From assembly GCA_022432975.1 (NCBI GenBank), contig CM039505.1, positions 50,365,897 through 50,429,896 on the forward strand: 64,000 nt of DNA, written 5' to 3'. This document shows, one piece after another, positions 47,301-63,686 of the stretch. The notes beneath the pieces were generated by a model. That model was not told the DNA's origin and made no database searches. It saw nothing but the letters and a program-made list of their open reading frames with translations. The stretch comes from Begonia masoniana (lineage: Eukaryota > Streptophyta > Magnoliopsida > Cucurbitales > Begoniaceae). Position 1 is the first letter of the stretch, and each line of letters starts with the position of its first letter. The translations under genes were made by a program, and so were the position numbers.

Positions 47301-47449
47301 ACCAGTTCAGCAGCCTGGAGATTGTCAATGGCACCAGGTATTTGGGTATGCACGAATCCGAGAGAGACTAGAATGGGGTGCGTGAAAGAAGAGATGATGG
47401 AGAAGACGACTGCAAGAACGGCAGCAGTGAAAGCAAGCTTTGAATTCAT
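44350..47449 (-). CDS. Strictosidine synthase-like, SSL10-type (gene B2), 3 exons, 375 aa
   Basis: Exons are 47154-47449, 45955-46218 and 44350-44917, GT...AG introns in phase 2, 1128 nt in total. The start MNSKLAFTAAVL gives a signal-anchor-like N-terminus (residues 1-30). Propeller motifs: GPESLAFDSNGEGPYTG, CVRPFAPEMEHVCGRPLG, YIADAYLGLQVVGPAGG, YFTDTSTNFQRR, FANGVALSKD, PGYPDNIRRSPRGEFW, KPHASAIKLSEEG and GKLWIGSV. It is close to Arabidopsis SSL10-type proteins. The catalytic Glu region reads FISEVEEKDG, with Ser at the aligned site. It is the only intact SSL10-type gene here, since its copy A2 is frameshifted. Confidence 0.88.
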
Positions 47450-47557
47450 CGGCAGCAATTTTCTTTGAAGAACTCGATGAGTGTCCGAAAATAATACGCA
47501 GAAGTCGTTCGGTGAACATTGAAGACTGAAGTGGGTAGGAACTAGGATTTTTAGGTG

Positions 47558-47563
47558 CACGTG
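47558..47563. promoter_or_regulatory. G-box CACGTG upstream of SSL gene B2
   Basis: Conserved with the A2 promoter, about 109 bp before the start codon at 47449. Function inferred from position only. Confidence 0.45.
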
Positions 47564-48544
47564 ATTTTTCAAGTTTGAAAAAATTGACTTTTATTTTTAT
47601 TTTTTATTTTCCACTTAAAATTTCAAAAATAGAATTAAAAATAATAATAACAAACGTGTAATGTTAGATGATACGTGAACATATTGTTTAATTAACCATT
47701 TATTTAAATTATTTATAATTTATCACATTAATTACACTAAATAATGATTATCATGAAAAATAATAAAAATTAAAAAATAAAAACATAAGATAAATATAAT
47801 ATTACTCTATCATAATTAAAAATTAAAAAATAATTTAAAATAAAATTAAAAAGTAAGGACCTTTAACTAAAAAATTAAACATTTAAAAACTAAAATTATA
47901 ATTTACCTAAAATAATATAGTCTTAAACTTTGGTGTCTAAAATTGTTGGGCTTGATCTTCCTTTTTTGTGAAGTGCAATTTAATAATAATGGGCCTATGA
48001 AACTACAACTCTTCAAAGGTCCAATTTAATAATATCCTTTTTATCATATATTTATCTTTCATTGGTATACTAATTTATTTATAATATATTATAAATATTT
48101 TACAAATGAATGACACATCAAAATGTAAAATTATGAGTGTATATTTGTCATTTTTCATGTAAAAATAATTTCAATTGTACACTTTATTCTTATATTTTGA
48201 CGTGCTGTATAAATGTCATTTATTTAGCAGTAAAGTAGTTAATGATACTTATACAACATATTAGAATGTATAACTAGATTATACATGTATTATTACCAAA
48301 TGTAAAAATCCATATTTACTTATACCGATTAAACAAATTTTAAGTGAAAAAATAATCATTCTGTTTTTTTTTTTGTAAAATCAATAGATGATACGTTATC
48401 CTAGCTCGACCTCGGGTCGAAATTTTATTATTTCAATATGTTCGGGCCTTGTATGTCCCGTCTTTACACCAAATCTAGACTAAATTTTAAATGGAGGGTC
48501 GTTACTGGGAAGACCACCAACAGCCGCAACCTCATTAGACTTGG

Positions 48545-51500
48545 AGCAAACTTCATATTGATTTTTTTGGACGACGATTAGTGTAAATGGCAACACTTGT
48601 TCAATTTAAAAAATAATTCATGATTTTTAGCATTAAAAAAATGAGATAACAAGAGATCTGCAGTAGGTAAAGAAGATCATAGGATTTGGAGAAATGTCCC
48701 AAAGGATTACCAAAGGGCCACTAACAAATTGCCCTTAAAACCCTCTTTAGGGCTCCATGTTCTCGTCATTCTTCTGTACTTTTGGAGTGTGTTTCCAGCA
48801 ATATAAATTAAATTAATCTATTTGTCTTCACACAATCTCACCTCCTCTAAATCATTAACCACTACATTACAAACCCTATTTTTTTTTTTTTTTAAAAAAA
48901 AACATATTTATTTGAATTTTTTAATCGGCCATGAACTAGACCTCTCCTTGTGATCCAATCGGAGTTTCGCCATCAGACGATATTGATGATGGTAAGCAAG
49001 CAAACAACGAGCTTATATCAGTGGGAGTCTACAATCTCATGTCGTTTGGGAGACTGAAAAATATATAATTTATAAGTAATTATCCTTTTGAATAAACTCA
49101 AAAACAAAACCGTGTAAGTTTTGTCGTAAATAGACAATATTATATTAGAATGACTGAAAATTTCTCATTTTTTCTGTATTAAAGTTTCATTAAAAAAATA
49201 AAATTCCAATACCTTAATGTAAAATATGAAAACTAAAACCTCATAAGTATTTTTTGAGTTTCTTCAAGCTTTGAAAGTTGATGTTTGCATAGACTAACAA
49301 ATGATATCATTATAGGCAGAGAATGTTACCAATGGAAATTATTAAATATTCATTAAAGTGTTTGATTTGACACTGTACTGAAGTTGACTCAAACCATTAC
49401 AACTAACAAGATTTCTTTATCAATAATTAATTTAATGACCGTTGGATTTTAAATTACATACTTCTATCTACTAATCAAATTAACTCATGTGTATGTTCTT
49501 GAATGATAATTAGTCATATATGTGGATATCTTTGTTACACGTTTGTACATTCCATTTATATCTTATGTGTGAATATATATCTATAATCCTCTACGCACAC
49601 ATTTGTGTACGTATAGATGTATTAAACAAACTAATCAACCTAGATTTCTTGAATAAGACTTATATAAGCTCAATTTGATAATCTTGTTCACAAATATTGG
49701 ATCAAAGTTTTTTATTTTTAATGTACACTTTTAATTTTTAATTTACACTCAATGAAAGAGTGGTTTGTGACATACTTAACACGCTTCTCCTACTCTAGTT
49801 CGACATTGTCCGAGTAAAGCCTAAGTATTTTGAACCTAAGTTTTTTATAGTCATTTTTTTAATTATCATCCCTACTTTTGGTCAGGCTTTATGATATCGA
49901 AGTGTTAATTATTTATACTCATAAGTTAGAATTTGCAAGTTCCATCAAATCAATAAAAAATCGTGTCACACAAAAAATTCTTTCATACACAACAAATTTA
50001 TGCACACCATTGGAGTCAGATGACAAAAATTCATTTTTTTCTGATTCGAAAAGTTTGTGACTCAATAAGAGTAATGAAATAAAATTATAGATTTGTTCCA
50101 CAGATCTATAGTTGTTACAAAAAAGATCAAGGAAAGAAATTGCATTTTCTCAAGAGTCTATGGTCATATGAATCTTATTTATTTTATATTTTTGACTTAC
50201 CATTTTTAGGAAATTTTTTATATATTCACTGCACACACACTTTTCTCTGTATTTCAATTTTGTAAGTTTCTTTTTTCTTCTCATTAAAATTTTAGTGTTC
50301 GTTTTTTAATTTTTATTTTTGAATGGTTCGAATTTGATGACTTCACAAACAAAGGTGTGGAAGAGGGAAACCCCACAACACAAGGAGGTCTTATCCATTT
50401 GGGAAGTGATGGGGAAAAAAAGGAGAGAGGAAAGGAGTGACCCACAAAAAAAAAAAAAACACAAGGCAAGAATGATTGTTGGGCAAACTTTGATTTTGGA
50501 AACAAAAAATCTTTCTTTGGATTATGAGATTTTTTGGGGACCATTCTCATCTCTTCTTCCTCCCCTTATGCTCTTCTTTCTTCAGTCCTTCTATGTTCTT
50601 TCTTATGTCCATTTTTTAATCATTTAAAATATGTAAAAAAAAAAAAGATCATATTCATTTGATGCACCATTATTGCCTATTATTTCTATCTATACAATTA
50701 TTTCGACTCTAATATTTTATTATTTACGTACGTGGATTCACCAGATTTCTTATTTAAAATAAAAAAGATAAATATCAAAATAGATTCTAAAGTATGAAGA
50801 TATTTTCAACTGATATCTTAAACTTTTAATTTAATCAATTAACACCTTAGACTTTGAGGTGTCAATTGATATCATTTGGCTACAACTAACTTTTGCATCT
50901 TAATAGGGCATCCTATGAGTAAATTGATCTGGGTTGATTAATCAGATTTAGATATTATCAAATTTTGATTTTTGCATGTATATAGAATCTTTCTCATCGA
51001 TCTTTAAATAAAATAGTAAAAGAGTTTGTATAGATGAAATATATCCTTTGACTTTCTTTTCTTAAAACTTTTTGTGTTTAAAATTTAATGCCTATAAAAC
51101 AATTTTATAAAATTATACATAAATAAATTAAAAAAAATGAGAATTTTTTGTAATGTTACGTCTGTCAAATAGGGATCGCTCCTTAAAACGTCTTTAACAT
51201 CTTAATTCGGTAGCAAAGTTGACATTTTATCCACATAGAAACGATTAGTTCCGTGAATCTTAATAAGTAAGTCATTTAGGTACGATGAAAAAGAATTAAA
51301 ATTAATGGAGCACGAAACGAAAAGTCGTCAAGAGCTATGCTGAAAACGAAGATATTAATGTAACAAAAATAATAAAGATAGAAGAAATATTTAATAGATT
51401 TTGTTGTACTATTCAGCAAACACATGGGATTACCTTTATTATGGAGACAATCTTTTAGGAAATAATTTAATGTCATATAGTTTAATAAAAAACAAATCCA

Positions 51501-52486
51501 AATCTTTTTAATTAATTGTTTTCTTGATCTCAAAAGATTTCAAAACCCTAAACCATATCTCTTAGATTTAATACTCTTTGCTTTCATGTTCATTGTATCA
51601 TTTCCAATTGGTTGCACCTGCTCAAGAACTTCTACATTGCACTTAGATCTAACCTATTTTTAACCCAATATTTTATATCGTTTAAATCGAGTACAATTTA
51701 ATTTATTCTCTCTCTTTTACCATTTCATCGCTAGACAAACTTCCAAAATAAATTATTGGATAGAGTAGAAGGACTATATAAATATCAAGGATTTATGGGA
51801 TAAATACAATTTGACCCCGAAACTAAATTAAAGCTCTTAGAGAGGGAGATTATTCATTTAGTGATCAACATGTGTAATTTCAAGTTTTGGGAAAAAAAAA
51901 CTTGGCCATTGCGTGTTATACATTTGCGCACAAGATTTATTTATTTTCACAAAAGTTAGAGGTGTCACTTGAAAATGAATTCTGAATTCATGAACTAAAT
52001 TTGATTTTATTCTAATTTAATACTTGTTCGTTAATATAATATTTTTTTATGTCAATGTTTTAGTTTATTGGGTATTATTAGTCAATAAATATAATATGGA
52101 GAGAAAAACTATACATGCAACCTAACAATATGATTTGAAATTTGATACTATTTATTATGTTATAATTATAAAAAAAGGATTTTATAACTCAATTATAAAG
52201 GTAGGTCAAAATAAATTATATAATAATTATTCAAACTGTCTTTAAACTATCAACATATTAAAGTCCTTTATATATTTTAGTCTAAATCCTTCTTTTTTTT
52301 AAGATGGTCAATATTTTCATTTTATTGACATTGTTATTTAATTATTAAAATTATGGTTGATATAAATAAATACAAAATAGTCAATGTCAATTCATCTATT
52401 AATTAATCATTGAAAGTATAAAAACAAATAAATATTTTCAAATATATCCATTGAGGCAAGGAGGACCATCAAATAGAAATGCACCT

Positions 52487-52490
<4 letters not shown>
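48545..52490. other. AT-rich intergenic DNA, no gene seen
   Basis: Homopolymer tracts (48880-48900, 50447-50459, 50635-50646) and short ORFs without similarity. I see no RNA gene, transposon end or splice-consistent coding series. Confidence 0.55.
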
Positions 52491-52541
<51 letters not shown>

Positions 52542-52573
52542 ATGAGAGAGAGAGAGAGGAGAGAGAGAGAGAG
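52491..52573. repeat. (GA)n microsatellite
   Basis: About 83 bp of GA repeats with a few GGA and TGA interruptions. Confidence 0.95.
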
Positions 52574-52690
52574 GACCATTTTACCTAAATAAAAATAGCA
52601 TAAAGCAAAAATAATTTTTTTAAATTATTTAAATAAAAGATATTGACAAGTTATATACAAGTAATTGTTAAACATTTATAATTAATTTTA

Positions 52691-53484
52691 TAACATGGAG
52701 GCTAGGCCGGGAGACGATGGATCTGTCATTTCATTTAGAAAACTCAGTTTGCTGGAAGTACCGTTTGCGGACCGTTCTGGAAGTTTTTAGCAGCGATCGT
52801 GACATCACTTAAAAGGAATTAAGTTGACCCGAACAATAGTGGATAATGAAACAAAGTGAATGAAAGGAAGGAGGGGAAACTGGGGGGGGTCACGAGAGGA
52901 AGACAGAGGATGGCTCAGAATCTAAAAAGAATTCATGTCGACTATAGATCATTCCCATTATTTAACATAAAAGATCTTGATAAGTTTATAACAAGTAATT
53001 GTTAAACATTTATGTATAAAGAAAAGGAATTAAACAAATGAAAAAGTCCAAGCCATTGTACATAGCAAGTCGAGGGAAAAAATAATCAAATAATAAAATC
53101 AATATTAGTTTATTTAAAATTTCTATTTCACGCATTTAACAATTATACGTATAATATTTTATAACATGGAGCTAGGCTGGGAGCAATTATACGTATAATA
53201 TTTTATAACATGGAGGCTAGGATCGGGAGTACAATGGCTCTGTCATTTCATTTAGAAAACTCAGTTTGCTGGAAGTACCGTGTCGACCGTTCTGGAGTTT
53301 TTATCAGCGATCGTGACATCACTTAAAATGAAATTAAGTTCGACCGAACAATAGTGGATAATGAAACAAAGTGAAATGAAAGGGAGGAGGGGAACATGGA
53401 GGGGTCACGAGAGGAAGACAAAGATGGCTCAGAATCTAAAAAGAATTCATGTCGACTATAGATCATTCACTTATTTAACATAAA
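52691..53484. repeat. Direct duplication of a 280-bp segment (52691-52972 and 53206-53484)
   Basis: Both copies run from TAACATGGAGGCTAGG to TTTAACATAAA and share GTTTGCTGGAAGTACCG, GCGATCGTGACATCACTT and ATTCATGTCGACTATAGATC. Differences are mostly single-base insertions and deletions. A 42-bp echo (ATACGTATAATATTTTATAACATGGA) occurs twice at 53147-53172 and 53189-53214. No coding content. Confidence 0.9.
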
Positions 53485-54159
53485 TTTTGACGTTACATTA
53501 TGACGATAAATAAAATTTACTCTATGGTCACTCGTATCATTTATCTTCATTCATACAAGTTGACTAATCCATCCTAGACTCGACTATTTTTTTTTTTAAA
53601 TTAAATGTAAAACTTAAGTGATAATAGATAGAGATAAATCTTAATTTTATACACAAATATTGTTAGAAATTATGATAAAAAAATGGAAAACAAAATTTAT
53701 TATGACGGGCACGCTTACAACTTATAAATTCATTATGCTCGATTAGCAAATTACGTAACAATTATTATCAAAATAATAATTGGTTTTTTACATAAACTTT
53801 GCGTGCACTTTGATGTTGTAAATTTTATATTATGACAAGAGAGTAACTTCGAAGGTTCACCACACATCAAATGTTGTCATATCTAACATCATGTTATGAT
53901 GTCTTAGAATAAATAATCAATCTTTATAATTATCAATAAATTATCGACATCTTACCAAATAAATTTTTTTAAAATAAAATAAAATCATAAATATAACTCA
54001 ATATTAAAGTTTGTGTCCAACTAAAGTTATGTCATGGATTATAGACTAAACGTAAATCTTGTAATAAGAAATATGTGACGAGAAGATCAAATCACTAGTG
54101 TCTGATTAATACATAGATTACCAAGTAACATTTACGGGTGGGCAGAAACATACCATAAC
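53485..54159. other. AT-rich intergenic DNA
   Basis: No ORF or element ends seen up to the solo Cassandra LTR. Confidence 0.55.
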
Positions 54160-54536
54160 TGTAACGACCCATTTTTCCAGCAAGATATTGTTCGCTCTGG
54201 GGATTGGGCCGTAGCACAATATCCTCCCCTCACGGCTTTGTTTGGCGAGAACTTCCCAGAAGGTCACCCAACCTGGAATTGCTCTCGCCAAAGCACTTTT
54301 AACTTCGGAGTTCTTATGGGATCCGTTGCCAATTGTGCTCCAAAACGCGTCTTGCTATGTTGGAAGGGTCTCTTTACATATGTTTCATTTTCACATACTT
54401 CCCCAAGCGATGTGGGATTGTGACGACCCCCTTTTTACGACCTGTCACCTTCCGGTTCACTCGCGCGGACGTATCGCCATCCGGGTTCCGGTTCGTTCAG
54501 CCATCGTACACATACGTGCATATTTGGGTCATCACA
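54160..54536 (-). mobile_element. Solo Cassandra LTR (377 bp)
   Basis: TGTAACGACC...GGGTCATCACA with perfect 5-bp target duplication ATAAC (54155-54159 and 54537-54541). The 5S-like core is present on the minus strand but more diverged (GAGAGCAATTCCAGG). The rest of the element was lost by LTR-LTR recombination or was never acquired. Confidence 0.92.
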
Positions 54537-54915
54537 ATAACCGTGTTTCAATCCAGAATCATGGGTTCGATATCAGCCGTTTGGTTTTTAAAATGTGAAT
54601 TGGGATTGGTTCTTAATACCGAATAATTGTCTTATGCAATTAATGATTTTGGATTCGAAAAACCATTAGAACTAAACAAAATTGCGGATGACAAAATTCA
54701 AATCAAACACAATTCAGTCCTAATTTTAACATAAAATTAACATGTAATTCCCCTCAAGATCGGCCCAAAACCCTACAAAACTCGACCTTAAAATTTTATT
54801 AAATTTAATAAGATCAATTCATATAAATAATAAAGTTCGGTATAATCTGAATTCTAGTTGACTCGAGTCGAATCTATATTTAATATTAGAATTTTTATAT
54901 TATTTTATTTTTTCA
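54537..54915. other. AT-rich intergenic DNA
   Basis: 379 bp between two solo LTRs; nothing recognisable. Confidence 0.55.
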
Positions 54916-57562
54916 TGTGACGGCCCGAAACTAAACCCGATCGGGGTCCGGGATCGAAGCCGTCACTGCGAGACAGTTAACAGAAAACAGGGACTATATT
55001 TTTTTTTCATTAAACTTTTAAAAACATTTACAAAGAGAGAGTGAGTCCTCTGGAGTTAAAGCAAACATGATACAGTTGGCTGGATTACAGAGGTGAATAA
55101 CAGAGGAGACGGGGAGGAACAGGGAACAGAAAGGGCGAAGGAAATAACTAAATGGAATAAACAGGAAATAAAAACAGAAGGACATAAGCATAAGGCTGGC
55201 GGAAGACTTAGTTTAAAAGAAGCATCGGTAGATTTAGACAAGACAAAATAGATGACGTCAGTCGGTGGATGGATGATGTCATCGGAAGATGTACGCAACA
55301 GATGAAATCGGCAGAAGGTGATGACGTCAGCCGGAAGATGGATGACGTCATCGGAAGATGTACGCAGCAGATGAAATCGGCAGAAGGTGATGACGTCAGC
55401 CGGAAGATGGATGACGTCATCGGAAGATGTATGCAGCAGATGAAATCGGCAGAAGGTGTTGACGTCAGCCGGAAGATGGATGACATCACCGGAAGATACA
55501 GGCAACAGACTACACCGGATGAGATGAAGAAGTCATCGGATGAGATAATTGAACTGGACGGTGGAGGTGGATGACGTCACTGGTGGATATGCACTTAAAC
55601 AGCAGTGGACGTGATCGGATGATATAGTCTAAAAGGGGCAGAGTTTGACAACTTTTGACAGAAAGACATACGGGCAGGGAGCATCAAAGCAGAGGGCATA
55701 AGGGTTCCAAACCTTTAAAACCCGATTCAAAACAAGATTTTTGAAACACACTTTGCAGATGATAGATTGCAACTGACAGATTCAAGAAAGACAGACTGCA
55801 TGGATAGCTCTAGAATTTGAGACCATCCATGCACACCTCAAAACAGGAAAATATTCTAGAACATTTCAGAATACTTCAAAACATCATTCAACTGTCAAAT
55901 ACATCACAAACAGAAAGCATGAAAGTTATAAACCTTCAATGCCCGATTCTACACAAGGATGTAGAGCACACTTTACAATTTACAGATTCAATGAAACAGA
56001 CTGCATGGATAGTTCCAAAACCAGAAGTCATCCATGCACAAACCAACTAACAGAAAATGTTCCCAAACAATTTCAGAAACATTCAGAATATAAACTTAAC
56101 TGTCAAATACATTGGTTTCTAAAACTGAGACGTCAGAACTTATACATTGTTTTAAAGGAAAAACCTCAGAATCAATACAGAACCTAACATATATCTACAG
56201 AACTTCCAAACAGAAGTTTTCTACAGAGTTTTTAACACAAAACCAGAATTTCTAGAAATCTTTACAGATACAGACTATCTAAAAGAAAAACAACTTAAAC
56301 CTCGGGACAGAAAATTGTGCCTGACTGCAGCAACCACCCCCGAGAGCTCGAGCCACCAGCCACCTAGTCGTCAGACGGAGGCACAAAGTCCTCATTTTCA
56401 GGTTCAGTACCTACATCAGGGAGTTCACCTATGAGCCTAAAGCTCAGTAAGAACATAATAGATATGCAGTGATGCAAAATGCTATGCATGCAGTTTTCAG
56501 AAATACAGTGACAGTACAGAACATTATGTTTCAGTGGTAGAGGGTATAAGTGGGGCTTATAGGGGAACAGGCAGTGCACGACAGGCACAATAGATTTTCA
56601 GAACAGAAACAGTAGGCCAGTCCCCGTCCCGCACTTAACCGGTACATTTCAGTCAGATTTTTATCTTATTTAGTTTCAAACAGTGTACAGAAAACATTTG
56701 CATGTCTTTCAGAGAAAACTTGTATGTATGAACAGTGCTTGAACTTAAACAGGCAGAGAGCAGATGACAGAAATAACAGAACATACGGTGAGACAGAACA
56801 TAGACAACTCATAACATAACTATAACCTTTCTACCCAAAACAACCCGACAGAACAGAAAACCTAGTATCTCTAAGATGTAGGGCCTTAAGGGCCAACCTA
56901 CGGATATGAACTTACCTGTTGCTGCAGAGTTGATGGTCCTGAACGTCTCAGAAATGCTCGAACCTGTACATGCACGTTCAGAAAATAAACAAGCTGCAAA
57001 TGCTAACAAATAAGTTAGAAGAATTTGTTCCAAACTCATTCAAATCCTTAGAAAACAAATCGGTGTATTTTCATCCAAAAACAGTGAGTTTTACCAAAGT
57101 ATTACAATCCTTCACTCCAACCAAAACTCACTTTAAACTTGTCCAAACTTGTTAGCATTTAAAAGATGCTTACCCTAGTAGAAAAAAACAGAAAGGAGCC
57201 GAGGGGATCGAAGTAGCTTTGACGGCTGATTGTCGACTGGAAGAGAGAATGTCGAGAAGAGAATGGAGAGAGAGCAGAGAAGTGAAATGAAGAGGGTTTC
57301 ATGTAGGAGGAAGAACTTAGCTTCTTCAACAAGTTGCCAGATGTCAGCTATCCATTGGCTATCTCCCACCAACCATAATTTCTCCCCAATTTGCCCTTCC
57401 ATGCACTTTAAACTTAGTGTTTAGTTCAGTTACACATTAGTTTGGTTCTCCCCTCACTAAATACTTCAAAATTTACAATAAAATAGTTATTGTATTTATG
57501 GCAATTTAAATCTATACAATAATTCAACAGATTATTACATGGCCAAAATGCCGGGTGTTACA
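54916..57562 (-). mobile_element. Solo LTR, 2.65 kb, probably of a Ty3-gypsy element
   Basis: On the minus strand it begins TGTAACACCCGGCATTTTGG (57562) and ends GGGCCGTCACA (54916), flanked by a perfect 5-bp duplication TTTCA (54911-54915 and 57563-57567). No internal primer site, PPT or second LTR was found, so a solo LTR is the simplest reading. Length and start resemble Tekay/Del chromovirus LTRs; that is an inference. It includes a 69-bp tandem repeat (55262-55500). Confidence 0.75.
55262..55500. repeat. 69-bp tandem repeat, about 3.3 copies
   Basis: The unit contains ATGACGTCATCGGAAGATG (with the palindrome TGACGTCA), then CAGATGAAATCGGCAGAAG, then GACGTCAGCCGGAAGATG. Repeats start at 55281, 55350 and 55419. 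Because 69 is a multiple of 3, several frames stay open on both strands; the repetitive ORFs at 55056-55574 come from this and are not taken as genes. Confidence 0.92.
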
Positions 57563-58721
57563 TTTCATATTTGAGTCGCAAAACTCAATTGTAACTTAAT
57601 TTGATGATAGTGAATATCTATTTTGCTGGAGGTTTTTTTCATGTCAAGGTGTTTTACGTAAATCTTAGTGTCTCATTTCTGCATATATTTTTTTTTATTT
57701 AACGTTTGATTTTCGACCTTATATATTAATACTAGTACAAAAAGATAGAAAAAGGGAAATCAGAGTGGATTGGATTATAATGTGTGTGCCAGATTGTACA
57801 ATGAATTAAAAGTACGTGTCGGGGAATCTTAGCCATCAGATATAAAAACAATTCTCTCTCTAAACATGTCTTTACTTGTACCCTTTCCCATCCCATGCGA
57901 TGTCTCCCCTTTTCTTTTCTTTTTTCTTTTTAATTTAAGAATAATTTTATTTTTTTTCAATACTCTAAATTTTCATTTGGATTTTAATAATTTTAAAATC
58001 ATATCATCATTTTAAGAAATCTTATCATGATTGATTTGAGATTTTATATGATTTAATGCTTTGAATTTCTTTTGTTGAATGACTTTTCCATGACACACTA
58101 AGTTCTTTTTTAAAAAAAAAATCATTGATATTTATTAATTAAATTCTTTTGACCCTTGTGTATCCTAATTATATATTTTCTTCCATAAATGCAACAGCGA
58201 ATTTACGCGACAATTAATTCAAAAGAATTAATAGAGTAGAAATTTGAATTAATTGAGTAGAAATAAAAAACACAAAAATTTACGTGGTTCGAAGAGACGT
58301 CTTACATCCACAATTAGAATTAATTAGTTAATAAGGGCAAAATGTATAGTAACACTTATCTAAAATGAATAATATTACGTTTACTCTCTTATTTTAATCT
58401 TTAAACATACTTACTAACGTGTATAAAACTATAATAAATGCAAGTAATGTAATAAATAATAATAGTTAATATATTACATTAATTATATTAATTATTGTTT
58501 GACACGTTAACAAATATGTTTAGATAGTAGAATAAAATAGTGCTACTCATCGAAAATTGTAATATTCATTGGGTGGAGTAAAAAATTAAAATTAAAAAAA
58601 AAATACCCAAATTCTAAAATTGAGAGAACTAATTCAAATAGTATTGAATTAATTTTGGGTAGATGCTCGTGACAGTAAATATTAAGCAATCAATAACTAA
58701 ATGATTTATTTTGATTATTAA
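57563..58721. other. AT-rich intergenic DNA with a decayed MITE
   Basis: No gene seen. About 58366-58545 resembles the MITE at 59499-59677 (ATATTACGTTTACTCTCTTATTTTA at one end, GTAGAATAAAATAGTG at the other), with one end eroded. Confidence 0.5.
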
Positions 58722-59099
58722 TGTAACGACCCATTTTCCCATCAAGATATTGTCCGCTCTGGGGATTGGGCCGTAACCCAATATCCTCCCCTCATGACTT
58801 TGTTTGACGAGTACTTTCCAGTCGGTCACCCAACCTGGTACTACTCTCACCGAAACACTTTTAACTTCGAAGTTCTTATGGGATCCGTTGTCAATTGTGC
58901 TCCAAAACGCGTCTTGCTATCTTGGAATGGTCTCTTTACATATGTTTCGTTTTCACATACTTCCCCAAGCGATGTGGGATTGTGACGACCCCGTTTTTTA
59001 CGCCCCGTCACCTTCCGATTCGCCCGCGCAGACGTACCGCCATCTGGATTCTGGTTCGTGCAGTTATCGTACACATATTTACACATCCGGGTCATCACA
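58722..59099 (-). mobile_element. Solo Cassandra LTR (378 bp)
   Basis: TGTAACGACC...GGGTCATCACA with perfect target duplication ATTAA (58717-58721 and 59100-59104). A 5S-like core is present on the minus strand (AGTAGTACCAGGTTGGGTGACC). Confidence 0.93.
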
Positions 59100-59498
59100 A
59101 TTAATACATTATTATTATTATTATTTCAGTTTTATAAATAATACAAAGCAATTATTATAATCTAACCGAAAATAAAAATGATGCTGTAAATTAAAAAAAA
59201 TGACATACTCTAAGTTGTATATCATTTGTTAATTGCTAGGGTAATTACAATATATTATAAATATTTAAAATAAGATATTAGTAAGTATACTACGCGTAAA
59301 CAATATCACTTAGTATAAAATTAGATCATAAAATTAGAATATTCCTCTAATAGTCTTGCAAATAAAATTAAAAAAATTATATGGTTTTCGATCAAATTTC
59401 GTAGCGATAATTTTTTTTAAATTATGATGTAATGTTCAAAAGTTTGCAACTTAAAATAACATGAAGAGTAATGAATGAATATCTTTTTAATTTGAATA
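59100..59498. other. AT-rich intergenic DNA
   Basis: Nothing recognised. Confidence 0.55.
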
Positions 59499-59677
59499 AT
59501 GTTACGTTTACCCTCTTATTTTATCATATTAAAATTCGCGTTGACGTGTCAAGGAATAATTGTTGCAATTAAGGTGCTAAATGATAATAGTTAATTTATA
59601 ATATTAATTGCACAAATTATTGCTTGACAGTTCAGAGAGTATTTTAAGATAGTAGAATAAGAGAATAAACGTAACAT
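59499..59677. mobile_element. MITE with TA target duplication (179 bp)
   Basis: Ends ATGTTACGTTTACCCTCTTA and TAAGAGAATAAACGTAACAT form terminal inverted repeats of about 25 bp, flanked by TA on both sides (59497-59498, 59678-59679). Relatives, mostly decayed at one end, lie at about 13790-13970, 15667-15868, 41990-42165, 43855-44070, 58366-58545 and 63850-63985. TA duplication suggests a Tc1/mariner-type source. Confidence 0.7.
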
Positions 59678-61000
<1,323 letters not shown>

Positions 61001-61006
61001 TAAAAG

Positions 61007-62632
<1,626 letters not shown>

Positions 62633-62664
62633 CTGTTTTTTAGTGGGTTCTTTGTTTTTCTGTA

Positions 62665-63686
<1,022 letters not shown>

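Larger units (their letters stand above)
40599..48544 (-). repeat. Segmental duplication block B (SSL gene pair)
   Basis: Direct copy of 12414-20054, 7.9 kb. It begins with the last bases of the outer copia LTR and GGCAGAGTTC. Gene order, introns and promoters match block A. It carries about 330 bp near 48016-48342 absent from A. The boundary at 48544 is sharp and the flanks beyond are unrelated. Confidence 0.92.

Noticed and set aside
12414..48544. Biosynthetic gene cluster for indole alkaloids based on the strictosidine synthase label
   Set aside because: Only SSL paralogues are present, no other pathway genes, and the catalytic Glu seems absent.
50284..50627. Overlapping 88-102 aa ORFs on both strands
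   Set aside because: Low-complexity, homopolymer-driven frames with no recognisable domain.
55056..55574. Repetitive protein genes on both strands
   Set aside because: Open frames are a by-product of a 69-bp repeat whose length is divisible by three, within a solo LTR.
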